Assembly: GCA_008694505.1 (NCBI GenBank)
Contig: VZDJ01000047.1
Location: forward strand, 815,927 to 879,926
DNA from: Cyanoderma ruficeps
Lineage: Eukaryota > Chordata > Aves > Passeriformes > Timaliidae
Length of the DNA stretch: 64,000 nt
Reading direction: 5' to 3'
The position numbers were made by a program, and so were the translations under genes. The notes under the pieces are model-generated. The model was not told where the DNA came from. It ran no database searches and was given only the letters and a program-made list of their open reading frames with translations. Shown one piece after another: positions 50,270 to 62,634 of this stretch. The stretch's first letter is position 1. Each line of letters starts with the position of its first letter.

Positions 50270-53200
50270 CATCAGGGAAGGACTCAAGGGCATTGCTGGA
50301 GTTGCTCAGGGCTTGGCTCCTCCCGTTTCCCCCGGCAGAAATTTAAGTTAAATTCACTATTGAACACAGGAGCAGAGTCCAAAGGCCTCTCACATTATTC
50401 TCCTTTTCCATCCTTCTCTAACTGGTGGCTAAAACAGACCCCAACTCTCCAGTCCAGTTCTGACACTGTTGCCAAAGATTAATCCCTAAATTATTGTTTC
50501 AGCTCCACAGTGACCTAGGAGCTAAAAGAATAAAAATATAAAAATATTTTTTAAAAATTTTAAAAAATATTTTTTTAGTTCTGTAAAGTGTTCTTCTCTC
50601 AATGAAATGGCAGAAATGAAAGTGATTAAACGGTTCTGCCTAGGGAGTAAAAATTTCTAAATTCCAACACTCCAAAAAGGCCATCTACAGCTTCTGCCTT
50701 CAAGAAGCAAAAAGACTGATTAGAAATCCAGAAAAATAGGTCAGAAGAGAAAAAAAAATAAATTTCCAAGCCTATTTCAGTGTGATATTTGAAACTGAGG
50801 CAAGAACTAGTGAATAATGGCCAGGAATTTTCTCTCTGAGGTTGTGTTTTGTCTCCTCAGTGTCTCTGTGGATGGCACAGATCGTCATCAGGGATAATGT
50901 TAGTTCTTTATTTAACTGGGAATATGAAGATAATGGCAGAAATTGGCTAGTCACTTGTGAAATATTACAGCAATAAAAGTCTTTGGTGGAAGATGAATCT
51001 TCTTCAAAATAGTACCAGGGTGTCAATAAATGAAGAGTAATGTGAAGATCACTTACATTTATTGGGACTGCAGCATTTATCAAAGTCATCACCATTTAAT
51101 TGGAGTTAATATACGTGCTAGCTTTTTATTTCCTCTCTATCAGTTTGTTCAGGTATTTAGGGATTAAGTGCTAAGCTTACTGACTTTTAACTGGTTTTGG
51201 CTTTTATCTTCCATCTTTAAATAAATGAGCATTTGGATTGCACCTGCAGCATTCCTTTGGTGGGGCAGCTGCTCTTTAAATGGTTCAGTTCTTCCCACAG
51301 CGGCCCTGCAGGTCAACAAACCCCCTCTGATGCCTTGGAAGTAAAAATCTAGAAATTTTGGCATTTGAAGTCAGTAAAACCACTTTTGCTGCCTGTATTT
51401 ATAAAGCATTGGTTTATGTTTGTATAAGAATTCTATGGTAACCCTATTGGAGAAGTGGCTTGAGAGGTGATTCACTCAGGATTGGAACGGAATGGATCCA
51501 GGGGTGAATCCGAAGTTGTTTGGACTTGGAAATAAATCAAAATATCTTGGCTGTCCCAAGCAGTGCTCTCACAGAGGAGAAGGACCTGACACCATCTCAC
51601 ACCATCTCTCCCTTTTGTTCCAGGCAAAGAAGGAACTGCTGGAAGAACAGAGCTCACAGCCTTGCACTTGTTGGCATTTACCATTTCACGCCCTGCCGAG
51701 CTGCCCCTGCAGGCCCCAGCTGTGCCCAGCCCTGGGCCACCTCCCTGCCCTCCCTGGGGGTGACAATATCTGCCGTGACAAGGGCACACCCAGCTCTGCG
51801 CGGGCCGGGGGCAACAAAACCCACCCAGGAAACTGGGGAAGAGCAGCCTGGGGCTGTCCTGGCTGTGACAGCTCTCCTCTCTGGAGTGATTTGTGCACAG
51901 GAATTACAGAAGGATGACTCAGTGGTGGTGTCTTACAGGAACCCACAGACCCGTGGGGACAATTCCATTATTGATTTTCCCGTTGACAGATTCCTCTTCC
52001 CGAGGCAAGAGAGCAATCCCGCATTAATGCACGGATGCAGATTTCATGGGGCTCCTGCCCAGCTGCTGATGGAACAGCAATGCCATTCCTGAGCAAGGGA
52101 GATGGGGAAGTTGGTGGTGGTTCTCACCAAAGGCACCTGCACCACACCCCCAAGGCCAGCTCCTTTCTGCAGTTCATAATTCAAGCCTGAACTTGCAGGG
52201 GTTGGAGCACGATTCCTACAGAATCCTCTGCTGCACTGTGAGCTGTAAATTCCCACTCCACTGTAAACAGGATGTGTTGTTTACAGCTTGAGATCCACTA
52301 AATATTTGTGGATTTGCTTCCTCAGCTCTAGCAGGAACTTACTGGTGATAACTCCCTGCCTTGTTCAATAACTTCCAGTAATTATCACGAAGAAAATGCA
52401 ATAAATTCACGTAATAGACTGCCCCTTTGCTATAATATACAATGAGGAGCAATCAATGCTCCTTACAATGAGGAGAAGAAATACAACCCGTGTTTGATTT
52501 TATGGCTCCAGAAATGCAGCTTTGGAAAACCAGCAGAGGGAGTCGAGGGAAACTCCAGTGGTCAAATTCCAGCCCTGGGAAAGACAGCCCGGGGCTGGCA
52601 TCTCGCAGAGCAGCAACACAACACTGCCCCGTGCTTTACTTTTTACTAAACTACTCTATTTGCTCACCCAGCCAGCAAATGCAGCGTCCCCAGGAGCTGC
52701 TGCTCTTATTTCGTGTGCTTAGAAAAAGAGAAGGAACCTGAACCTGGTGAATAACCCTCAGACTTGGCCTTTGGCAAAATAATTGTAAAAAAAAAAAAAA
52801 AAGACAACACAGGAAGAGGATGGCAAAATATCTACTGGTGCTGTTAACAGCAACGATCCTGGAGAAGAAGATAGCTGTATTTAATAATCGTGGCTTCAAT
52901 AAATAGTTTTGCTGTAACTTAAATCAAAGGGCATTTCTGAGCCCATCCTCGCCATGCTTTAAGTCCAATTACACGCCGTGTGTCTTGGAAAGCAAATGAA
53001 AGCCTTTTCCTGGTGATTTGTTCTACATTTCTTCCTTGCCTCTGGCTAAGTGAAGGCCAGGCCTCTGAAGGGTTCCAAGCATAATGCACAGTGAATATAA
53101 AACAGTCCATTAATTGGGATAATAGGTCCTGGCATGTAATTGCATTGCTAAGGTGCTATGGATAGCTGCTGAGTGAAATGGTATTTATTCAAGGTTGTTA

Positions 53201-56185
53201 GTCATCCGTGGATAACTTTTATTTGCCCACTGATGCCGAAATAAATGCATCATCCATCAGTAAGGATACTTAGGGGGAAAAAAAATTTATTGCAAAAATC
53301 ATGATCATGCCTCAAATTATAAAAGGAAACAATATACAAAAATTGCTGGGCAGTGGCACAATAAAGCCATGATGGGCTTTGCTTGTTTTTCTGCCAGTGG
53401 ACAGTGAAATATGGTTGGAAAATCGAGGCTAAATGGCAAGCTTACATGCTTACAATATTCACCCTGAATGTACAAGCTGTCTTAAAAAAATCTAATAATT
53501 CATTCTTAAAGTGTTATAAAAATTATAAAAATAGGAGAAATGCATTCAATAATGAAGGCAGCACCAAGTGCAGCAAAATTCAAGAAATGCCAATGTGTGT
53601 GTAAGCTACACGCTGAGGTATGGCAGCAGCCTTTGCTCCTGACACTGCAGTGATCAGAAATCCCCGAGAAAACGCTGAGGAACAGATTACAGACACAATA
53701 CAAAACACAAGAATCGCTTCATTATGGACAGTCTTAAATAAAGTTGAATAAGGCAGAAAAGACCTACAAAGAGTTCCCATTGTTAGTGCCGGGAGCTCAG
53801 CTCAGGACACCCTTGTACCTCCTGTGGATACAGAAATTCTGGAGGATCTGGTTTGCAGATGGATGCAGCCACATCCTCTTTTATCTTCAGCTACACGTGC
53901 AAACACTCCTGGTTTTGACAATCCTGCCCTCAAATCTTCTCTCATCATCCCTTCCTGCCACACAGAACTGAATGATATGTATCCTACAAGGGGTACAGGT
54001 ATGCCAACAGCATTTCAAAGGAAATCCACACATTAATTGGGACAGTGGTGCCCACAGCTGCAGAAAATGCCATTTGCGTGGGTAATTTCTTAGTAATTGT
54101 CAGCACAGTTTGGCTGTGGTCACGATGGGTCTACAAAGGGTCACTCCCAGGTTTTTAGGTAGATATAAAGACAAAAAATCCTCTTCTGAGTTCAGGAGTC
54201 CTTTGTCATTGCCGGCAATAAGTCACAGGCCAGGTTTGGGTCCCACAGCTCCCCACCTGCGGGGACCAGCGCCTCAGCCAAAGCCAAGCTGATTTTCAGG
54301 TGTCAAAATCTGCCAGAGCCATCCACCCCACGGGACACAAGGGCTGGGAAACGGAATGGGTTGAGGAGGAAGAGGCACACTTCAATAAGAGCCTGTGTTT
54401 TTATCAGCACGGGGGAGAGTGGTCACAGAGCAGGAGCTCCTGGCTCCCTGAGGCACACCGAATTCCACAGGAGAGGAAAACTCCACCCCAGCCCCAGGAG
54501 GGGCTCTCAGCTACACCTAAACATGGAGCTGCTCAGGGACTCCTGACCCTGCACACACACGCCACTAACCCGGGACATTTGGGGTGTTGCAGCAGTCCCA
54601 GGGAGGGAACCCATACATTCAATTATCCACATCTCTGTCAGGGGGACCAGGAGCAGCAGCAGCGTCTTTGCCTTGGGATTTGCTTCTGAAAGGTGCCCAA
54701 GACTCGGTGTCAAGTTTTAAAGTGTCAAATGATATGATGTGGTTGAAGAGGAAGTAGGAAAACCCTCCAGTCCTGCCTCGAAGACTCTCAGTTATCAAAG
54801 CAGGGTTTGAAGTTTTCCCTCCAAGTTCAGCGCTGTTAACAGGGGCTCCCAATTCTCTGCACAACTTTCCATCTCTCCAGACCAAATATTCCCAGATTTA
54901 TCAACCTCACTGAACGTGCTCCTTCAGTTCCTTGACAATTCTATGTTTGCAAGTTAATGACCAAAATAGGGAAATTCAGCCTGATGGTTGCTGTGTATGA
55001 GCTGGTTTATAAAATCAGATCAATTCTGTATTGGAAGTGCATTTGGTGCATTATCCTCTATTGCTGCTGCACACCGGAGTGAGCAGTTAACACTGCAGCT
55101 GTCAATAGCAGGCATTGAACATTTATTCCTGACTATTACCTAATCCAATATCAGGTTCAACTCCACTCAGCTTGTGTAATACACCAGGAGCAGCACTTAA
55201 CACTCCCAGCTATTGCAGTTAATTTTCCCTGGGCTGTCCATTCAATTTATCAGGAATTATCCTGGAAAGCAGCTGCAACCATCTGCCATTTAAACTATCT
55301 TTTTATTTTAGTGCCACCTGAAATATTTATTACCTTACGTCTTTTAAACGGAATCAATAATTAAATTATTGAAAAGAAACGATCCCAACAAAGAAAGCAA
55401 AAGAAATCTGCTCTTCAACAACCTGCCAATGTGCACTTCCCATTCCCTGCTGCTCTGCTTACTTATCAATATTAAAAACCTCAAGCATCCAATCCCTATT
55501 CAGATACAAAAATCTGTTGCATAAAATTTTGGTAAAAAGAAAAAAAAGCTATTTTTGACATGGAGAAATACTAAATCTCCCATTTTCTCTCCTGCCACTC
55601 ACATTTAAAGTGGTAATCTCACTTGTTTAACATGACTCACCTTTCAGAAATCCTCCCTTGCTCTTGTCCTTTAAGTTATAATTTTCTACGTGTGTCTTTT
55701 TGGCAACCATGAATTAGAGTTTTCTACCAGCAGACTGAAAATATTTTGTTTAACAGGACTCTAACTTTCAAGGTCTCCTGTATGCTGTCATTTTAAAACC
55801 AGTAACTAAATTCACAGCTTTCAGTCTCCTGAAGAGTTTGTATTAAATATGCATTAAAATAATAATGGCATCAACAACAATTTATTTTCACTGTCACATA
55901 TTAAGATGTGCACGGCACCTTTTTGTACTTCAAGTAATTTTCCCTTGCCCTAACACTTCCTTACTAACACTTCTTCAAACACTTGATGTAATATTTTCTA
56001 TATTAGCAAGGTTAGAAAAATATTACAATCCCTCCAGAATCCTCCCTGTAACTTTCCCCGTGACATAAGCAAGCAGGGTGAGCACAACATTAATTAAGAG
56101 GAGTGCCATTATTAAAATTTGTGTATTAAAATCTCTGTAATGTGACTGTTCCTTGCACCAGGCTGGAGTGATCCTGGCTGTGCCT
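50270..56185. other. Non-genic sequence
   Basis: AT-rich tract at 50525-50575. GC-richer block at 51490-52095 with overlapping + frames of 141 and 190 codons, which lack domains and splice context and are probably chance. Possible conserved non-coding stretches at 53100-53260 and 55010-55330 (see findings). An A17 tract lies near 52786. Confidence 0.5.
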
Positions 56186-56190
56186 TCTGC

Positions 56191-56515
56191 CTGGAAATGA
56201 GGGGAGAGCTGAGAACACCTGGGGCAGGTTGTTTGCAGTGTCAGAGTGCTCTTCCAGCACCTAAAATACACTGGAAATGGGGAAAGGGGCTGAGAACACC
56301 TGGGGCAGGTTGTTTCAGCTCCAGAGTGCTCTTCCAGCTCCTAAAATACAATGGAAATGGGGGAAGAGCTGGGAACACCTGGAGCAGGTTGTTTGCAGTG
56401 TCAGAGTGCTCTTCCAGCTCCTAAAATACACTGGAAATGGGGGAAGGGGCTGCTAAAATACACTGGAAATGAGGGAAGAGCTGAGAACACTTGGGGCAGG
56501 TTGCCTCAGCACCTA
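56191..56515. repeat. 80-bp tandem repeat, about 4 copies
   Basis: Units start CTGGAAATGGGGGAA at 56191, 56271, 56351 and 56431. They contain CTGAGAACACCTGGGGCAGG, TTGTTTGCAGTGTCAGAG and CTCTTCCAGCTCCTAAAATA. The fourth copy is broken: after 32 bases a new unit starts at 56463 and fades out near 56515. Copies 1 and 3 share GCAGTGTCAGAG, while copy 2 has CAGCTCCAGAG. Confidence 0.94.
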
Positions 56516-56519
56516 AAGA

Positions 56520-57165
56520 ACGCTGCTGGAGGATTTCTCCAGCTCCACTTTGCATCCATTCATCCACGCCAGGTGTTAAGCACTTTATCAAGGCCTGGCA
56601 ATAACCTCCTCTCCCTCCCTGGTGTTTAACCCTTGGTTTTATTTACAGAGATGACTCAGGTGCTTCTGTCTCCGTTTTGCCAGGCTAAATAAGGAGGTGC
56701 TCTTCTATCACACACTTTAATTTCTTCTCCTGTGATGGATTCACTGCTCGCTTCATCATCATAATTGCACCTCTTTCCATCTGCTCTCATTTAAGTTCAT
56801 TTCTCTTGAACAAGGGTGACCAGATTGTAGCTACCTCTCAAAATGAGATTAATGCCTTTCCGTGGTTCTCATTCTTCATTATTTCTCCAGAAGATCTTAA
56901 TGCATATTACTTTGTATTTTTTTTAAAGTGTATTGCAGGGATTACAGAATAACCTGAGTAATTCATTACAGAGAACTGAAGATCTCCCAATGTTTTAATA
57001 TCAAGTTCTACTCCTAAGAATTGTTACTTGGATTTTGAATTTAATACGAGATGTCTTTGATATAATCACATATCAGTGTTACACTGGGAATTAGATAACC
57101 CCTGAATTTCAAATCTTATCTGTTCCACCCTTTACAACACTCAGCAAAACTTATTTCAGAACTGG
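56520..57165. other. Non-genic sequence
   Basis: Nothing recognised. Confidence 0.6.
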
Positions 57166-57169
57166 TTCA

Positions 57170-57236
57170 TCATCACCATCAGATACCCTCAGCTGGAAGG
57201 GACCCACGAACCTCATTGAGTCTACTTTTAAAACCA
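57170..57236 (-). mobile_element. Short old CR1 fragment
   Basis: 'CAGCTGGAAGGGACCCACGA' and 'ACCTCATTGAGTCTACTTTT' match the reversed CR1 tail (GGTTGGAAGGGACCCACAAG, ATCATCGAGTCCAACTCC) with clear decay. Confidence 0.6.
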
Positions 57237-57239
57237 TGA

Positions 57240-58950
57240 AGTTTGAAATGTTCCGTGAAAACCAGGGAAAAATGGCCTTCACAGCTGACTTTGGCACCAT
57301 TCCCTCCCTCTGCCCCCTCCATTCTCATCCATTTTCTCCACTTTCCTCCTGATATCCTGAAGCAGCACCCTCAGAAAACCAAAATCAAAGCAGTAAGTCT
57401 CTGTGACTGCTCCTGCACCCAGAGGAATTTCATCAAGTCACACCCCAAGTCAAAGGTAGTTAAATATGCTTTTTTCTCTCCCTCATTCCAGCCTTTCTCC
57501 AACTAATTAGTAACACTCCCCATACCATCAAGGTGGCAGTGAGGAGCTCTCATTAGAAAACTGTTGATACTGAAAAGATGATACATGCATAGGAGAAAGA
57601 AAATCACGGGTTAAAATCTTAATTTCCTTTTTTAAATGAGCAACTTATTTATTACAAATTTTCAGGGAAAAGTTATTGAAAAGCCAAGCCCAGATATAAG
57701 GCCTTAAAACAGTGAAATTAGAAAGGAAAATCATAATTATAAGAGCCAACTCTATTTTAGAGAGGAGGCAAAAGATCTGTTCTAAGCACCACTACACACA
57801 TTATGTTTCTAAAGGAATCTTCAGAAGTGAATCCACATCACAAAAAAGAATCCAATTCCCTAAAGGATATTACACCCATATCTTAAAATCTCAGCACTTT
57901 TAATTATTTGCCATTTACATTTATGGGAAGGAAACATTGGAAGGCCACCAGCTCATATCAGGCCCCATTGTGTGGAACTGTAGCTCATTATGGCCCTCTC
58001 CCTGTGAAGAATTTCCTATTTAGCCTCACAGAGAGCAAGAAAAACTGGAAATGGGTTGTTAAAAACCACAAGTATGCAGGTCCATCATGGCACTGAGGCA
58101 CTCAGCTTGCCCATTTCTGGAATGGATTTATATAGAGCAATTCAGAATATTTTTTTTCTCCCTATTTTTACTGCAATAAAGAACATCCTGAATAAACCGT
58201 GTCCTTTATTTTTAAAGAACATACTGAACACACGTTACTAAACCTGGAATATCGTCTCATGTTATAAGGAAAACCTTTTAACAAAATATTAATGAGTGTC
58301 TAATCAGAAAACACCCCTCAGAAAACACTCAGAGCATCTGCTCAGCACAGCCTGGCTCCAGCTTTCTGCAGGATCTCCTGGCTCTGCTCTAATTTACATA
58401 AACACAAAACACATAAAAATCTTCCAGCTGCTTTAACCAATGGACATCAGTAGTGGCAAAAGTGGAAAGGGCCAAAGCCAAAGCCAGTGATCCCTTCAAT
58501 CAGGAAGAGAATTTTCATTTGTTTGTGCATCATTCTCACACTCTTGTTCTACAGCAGAGGCCAGGACAATAAAAAGTGATTTTACACTATCAAAAGGTGA
58601 AGCCTGACAAGGAAAGATCACAAATAAAAACTTCATCCATAGCATTTCATTAATAAATTCAGTCCTTGAATATGACATTGCCCCCATCCCCTGATTTTCA
58701 CATTTGCTAATTCGGGCAGTTTTCCATCTCCACACAGGGAAACAAGCAGCTCAGAATCTCCAGGTTCCCCATGAGACATTCAAATTCAGCTAAAGAACGC
58801 AATAAAAACCAATCTTGCACCTTACAGCAACCTCTTAAAGATGTTATTGCCTTTCTCACCTCTTCCCTGCTCCAGCTCTCATATTACAGCCCTTCCAGTA
58901 GAATGTGAATAATTCAACTTACAACTTCCTAGTATGAAGTGGAAGCCTAG
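57240..58950. other. Non-genic sequence
   Basis: Nothing recognised. Frames are short. Confidence 0.6.
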
Positions 58951-58952
<2 letters not shown>

Positions 58953-59035
<83 letters not shown>

Positions 59036-59036
59036 N
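58953..59036. repeat. Poly(A) run of 83 with assembly N
   Basis: 83 consecutive A bases are followed by N at 59036. No AATAAA lies within the usual 10-30 bases upstream, so a retrogene tail is not supported. It may be a real homopolymer expansion next to the tandem repeat, or a sequencing or gap-filling artefact. Confidence 0.9.
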
Positions 59037-59205
59037 TCTGAATGCAGAAACCAACACATCAAAAATTCCAACTTCTGAATGCAGAAACCATCATACCAAA
59101 AGTTCCAATTTCTGAATGTAGAAACCAAATACACCAAAGTTCCAATTTCTGAACGCAGAAACACATCAAACACATCAAAAATACCAATTTCTGAATGTAG
59201 AAACC
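59037..59205. repeat. 37-bp tandem repeat, about 4.5 copies
   Basis: Units beginning TCTGAATGCAGAAACC and ending CAAAAGTTCCAATT start at 59037, 59074, 59111, 59148 and 59190. The fourth unit is 42 bp because of an ACATCAAAC duplication. The array directly abuts the N and the poly(A) run, so more copies may be missing from the assembly. Confidence 0.93.
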
Positions 59206-59209
59206 ACAA

Positions 59210-59481
59210 TTCTCCAGATAAAATTAATTATTGATTTCACTCACAGGGGACTCGGGTTCTCCTCCGGTGTGGAGCCAGCACGAAGGTTCTGGTGTGGAGC
59301 TGCTCCTCCCACAGCAAACAGAGATAATTGCCAGGAAACCTCACTGACCCTGCCCAGGTGCTTCCCCTCACTCAATAATGATGTGCACAGCTGATCTCGC
59401 CAGGAAATCTGGAGGCTCTGCCACACAACACTTCCCCAAACACAAAATAATAAATATTGGTGAGCTTGGCATCGGCTCCTA
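59210..59481. other. Non-genic spacer
   Basis: Single-copy-looking DNA. A 125-codon minus frame (59241-59618) begins inside the adjacent long frame and shows no domain. Confidence 0.5.
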
Positions 59482-60387
59482 TCATGTTGTAATATCTTTT
59501 TTTTCCTGTGAGTTTGTTGGGTGGGTCCTGGACTCAGATTTATTTTGGTAAATGTGGAATAGTGAGAGGCAGGATCTCTCATTTCGAACAAAATTTCCTC
59601 CACTTGACAAGACAGCAAAATAATTTCGCTGAATGAAAAAAAATCCTGGTGAGCAGAAGCGTTTTAGTTTAATAAATCCATCACACACCAATAGAATTAG
59701 CAGGCACACATCACCCCGGGGAAAAATCACCATCAGGTGATGGGAGGTGTGACACATTCCAGATTTCCAGACACATTTTTGGAGTTGAACACCAGCAGCA
59801 GTTCCCAGACCAGGAGCAGGCACTGACCACACCAGGAAAACCTTCCAAAGCACAGGTTTCCTTTCCACGCTCAGCAAATCTCCCCAAAGCACGTGCGGAA
59901 ACTCTCCGAGGACTCCCTGCTTCGGCAGGCGTGGATGGATCTTCACAGGAAAGCCCAAAAGTGTTCCTGGCACAAGGAATTCCTCCCTCTTGCCTGGTTT
60001 GAGGCCTGTGCTTTGCAAAATGCAAATCAAAGTGGAGTCAGCCCTTCCATTCCAAAATCTCTCGGAGTTTGGCTTGACAGTTTCCTGCTTTTTAATGAAA
60101 TAAAAATGAGTCATTTGAGGACTCCTGACCTGCACGGCAAGTTTGTTTTGGTTATTGCTCTTCTTAAAAGAACTGGCTTTTGGTCTTGGTTTTTTTTTTC
60201 CATGCAGCCAGTCTGTCAAAATTAAGGCATCATTTCCCCAGTTTTTCTTGATGCAAATGTTTCTTGGAGGAGAACATGTAGACACAGCAAAAAAGAAACC
60301 TTTCCCTGGCCTTTGTGACAGGCTGCTTTCACAATGCATTTTTGAGCAAATCTTGAGCAAAACCTTTAAGAAAAAAACCTCTTTCAT
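59482..60387 (-). other. Unexplained 301-codon open frame
   Basis: An uninterrupted minus-strand frame runs from an ATG (MKEVFFLKVLLKICSK...) to a stop, without internal repeats. It has K/R-rich and hydrophobic stretches (for example FPRGDVCLLILLVCDGF), several cysteines, and no motif I recognise. No catalytic signature, zinc-finger pattern or signal-peptide cleavage site is convincing. Overlapping frames of 104 (-), 110 (+) and 88 (+) codons occur in the same place, which argues for local stop-codon scarcity by chance. It could be a lineage-specific gene, a decayed retroelement, or noise. I favour noise. Confidence 0.15.
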
Positions 60388-60389
60388 TT

Positions 60390-61545
60390 ATGGAAAGGCA
60401 TATTTCTGAAAGCACAGACACTCCAAGAAGATTACATCAAGTGTGCTTTCATTAAGGATAAAGACAATCTGCCTATAAATGCATTGAGAAATTAATTAAG
60501 AAGGCAAGGGGAAGGGACAGGATGCAATGTCAGCCTGCCTTTGAAATCAAATATTTGCCATAAGTGTGATTGAAATGGAAAAGAGATGTAGGGAAAAATA
60601 CTTAAGGAAAATTTAGAAAAAATTAAGAAAAATTAAGAACAATTAAGTATATAAATAGATCCTTGGTAAGTGAATAGATACTGGAACATCTCCTGGGATG
60701 GGACAGAATTTTAACCCAAAAGACACTTTTTTTTTATTATTTGGGATAGAAAATAGTGCAGTAATTTGTAGTGGTTTTGTTTTGTGCTAGTATTAACTCC
60801 TGTGGTTTAAAGACTCAGCTGCAAGGGAGCAGCTGTTTGAAGAGAACAATGCTGTTTGTTTCCACACCACAGCGTGCCTGCTTTGTCCGTGGGGAAAATA
60901 TTGAAGAGCCCAACTCTCTTCAAGGTTTGGGAACATGATCAAACAATAAACAAGAATTCTCCCAGCACTCCAGGAGCTTTCAAACTTTACTAGAAGCCTT
61001 TCAAACCGTTGGACAGCATTAATATTTAATGTGTGAAATGGGTAAATGTTAGGGATTGAAGACGAGGAGAGGTTACGTTGTTTGCTGAAATCCCCACACT
61101 ATTTTGAAAGTAAGCCTAAGCTGAAAATTTTTATTTTATTGCACCCTTGGTTTGGTGGGGGTGTTTTGGTGTGTGTTTTGTTTCATTCTTTTAAATTTAC
61201 TATTTGTATATTTCAAATTAATTTCATGTTTTTATTCTTGGGGCGAGCCCACCAATTTTCTCTTGGCCTTTAAAGCAAATTTACCATGGAGGGATTTGCA
61301 AAGACATTTTCCACTGGACATCAACCCGAGAATCTCACTCCTCCTGGCCAGTGTCCAGCTCCAAGATAAACCTCACATTTCATCCTTCAGCACAAACCTG
61401 ACCCTCCTCATCCCTCTCCTGCCTTTTCCTCCCTTCTCCTCTCTTCCATCTAAGGGCCAGGACTGACCTTTGAAAATTCTGTGTGTTCCTTTCCCCATTC
61501 TTCCCATACCAAAATATTTGTACCCAGCTGCACTCTGTTTTCTTC
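60390..61545. other. Non-genic sequence
   Basis: Imperfect AAAATTAAGAA repetition near 60605-60645. Nothing else recognised. Confidence 0.6.
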
Positions 61546-61592
61546 CATCATCATCCTCATCATCCTCATCATCTCATCCTCATCCTCATCAC
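61546..61592. repeat. (CATCATCCT)n trinucleotide-type repeat
   Basis: CATCATCATCCTCATCATCC continues into further CTCATC units for about 47 bases. Confidence 0.9.
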
Positions 61593-61594
61593 TA

Positions 61595-62520
61595 CATTCT
61601 TGAGTAGTAAAGTACTTTTGGGGCTAATCTGTGTCCTGATACAGTTGCTGGCTGCCTTGCCATTAACTCTGATGGAGGGAGATGAGCCTCCAGCCTCTCC
61701 TCTGCTCAGCTCTTCCAAGAAGGAATTCAATTCTTACCTCCCCAGTCCTTATTTCTACAGCTTTGCCTCCCCTCTTCAACCACATTTCACTTCCTTGGAA
61801 AATTAGTGGCTATGGGATCATCCATCTCTTTCTGTGGAACAGGTCTATTTATAATTACAAATTCATGGCCTTTTCTGGATGAAATATTCATGTAAACTCA
61901 ACTGCCAAACTGCACTTATGGCACAGTAAACTGCAGAGCATTATCATATTAAAAGCAATTCAGCAACGTGCCTCATGCCAACGTAATAAAAATGTCATTT
62001 TAAATATTGTTTAGGAGCACTAGTTTATTTTTCAGTGTAGAATCCCAAAATGCATTCAGGACACAAGCACATCTCGAGAAAATGAAATCAAAGCACGAGG
62101 CAAAGTGTTGAACACAAGCAATTCCCAGGCTCTGGCAAGTTGTTTTATTTAGTGAAGAGTGTCTGTTCTTCCCAAAGCTTTTCTCAGTCCTGCTATAAAT
62201 GTTCTGCACTTTGGGATATCAGGAAAACTTACAACTGGCCATTAAAGACATGAAATAAATCTCGATAACTGAAGGATGTTTAGATGGCACTTGAAAGGAA
62301 ACGCTTATGGTAATATTTGCAAATGTCTGTGGATGCACACTGACTTCAAAGGTTTGTGGAGACCACAGAAATCTTAGATCTGGTGATTAAACAAACTGAG
62401 AAATCATTGAGCATTTTTAATTGAAGTAGTAATATCTAAAATTAAAGTGATCTGAATGTAAAATAAAAGATAACTCGATTCCCCAGCAGAAAGTCCCTTT
62501 GCAGCTCCCTTGGGTTCTGG
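61595..62520. other. Non-genic sequence
   Basis: Nothing recognised. Confidence 0.6.
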
Positions 62521-62524
62521 AAGG

Positions 62525-62632
62525 TGCTCCGAGGTCTCACTGGAGCCTTCTCCTCTCCAGGAGGAGTAACTCCAATTCTCTTGGCTTTTTATCATGGGAA
62601 AGGCGCCTCAGAAGAAACAGATCACACATTTT
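62525..62632 (-). mobile_element. CR1 LINE internal fragment
   Basis: 'CACTGGAGCCTTCTCCTCTC', 'CAGGAGGAGTAACTCCAATT', 'CTCTTGGCTTTTTATCATGG' and 'GAAAGGCGCCTCAG' align with the reversed CR1 segment GGAGCCTTCTCTTCTCCAGG ... CAGCCTTTCTTCATAGGAG ... GGTGCTCCAG. It lacks the 3' tail, so it is an internal relic. Confidence 0.7.
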
Positions 62633-62634
62633 CC

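Noticed and set aside
49892..50293. HKCHPLCLEFCRA-repeat protein
   Set aside because: Translation of the 38-bp tandem repeat in rotating frames.
51492..52092. 141- and 190-codon + strand frames
   Set aside because: GC-rich block with open frames on both strands, no domain, and no splice or start context.
58780..59036. Retrogene with a poly(A) tail
   Set aside because: No polyadenylation signal at the right distance, no coding similarity upstream, and a tandem repeat with an N directly downstream.
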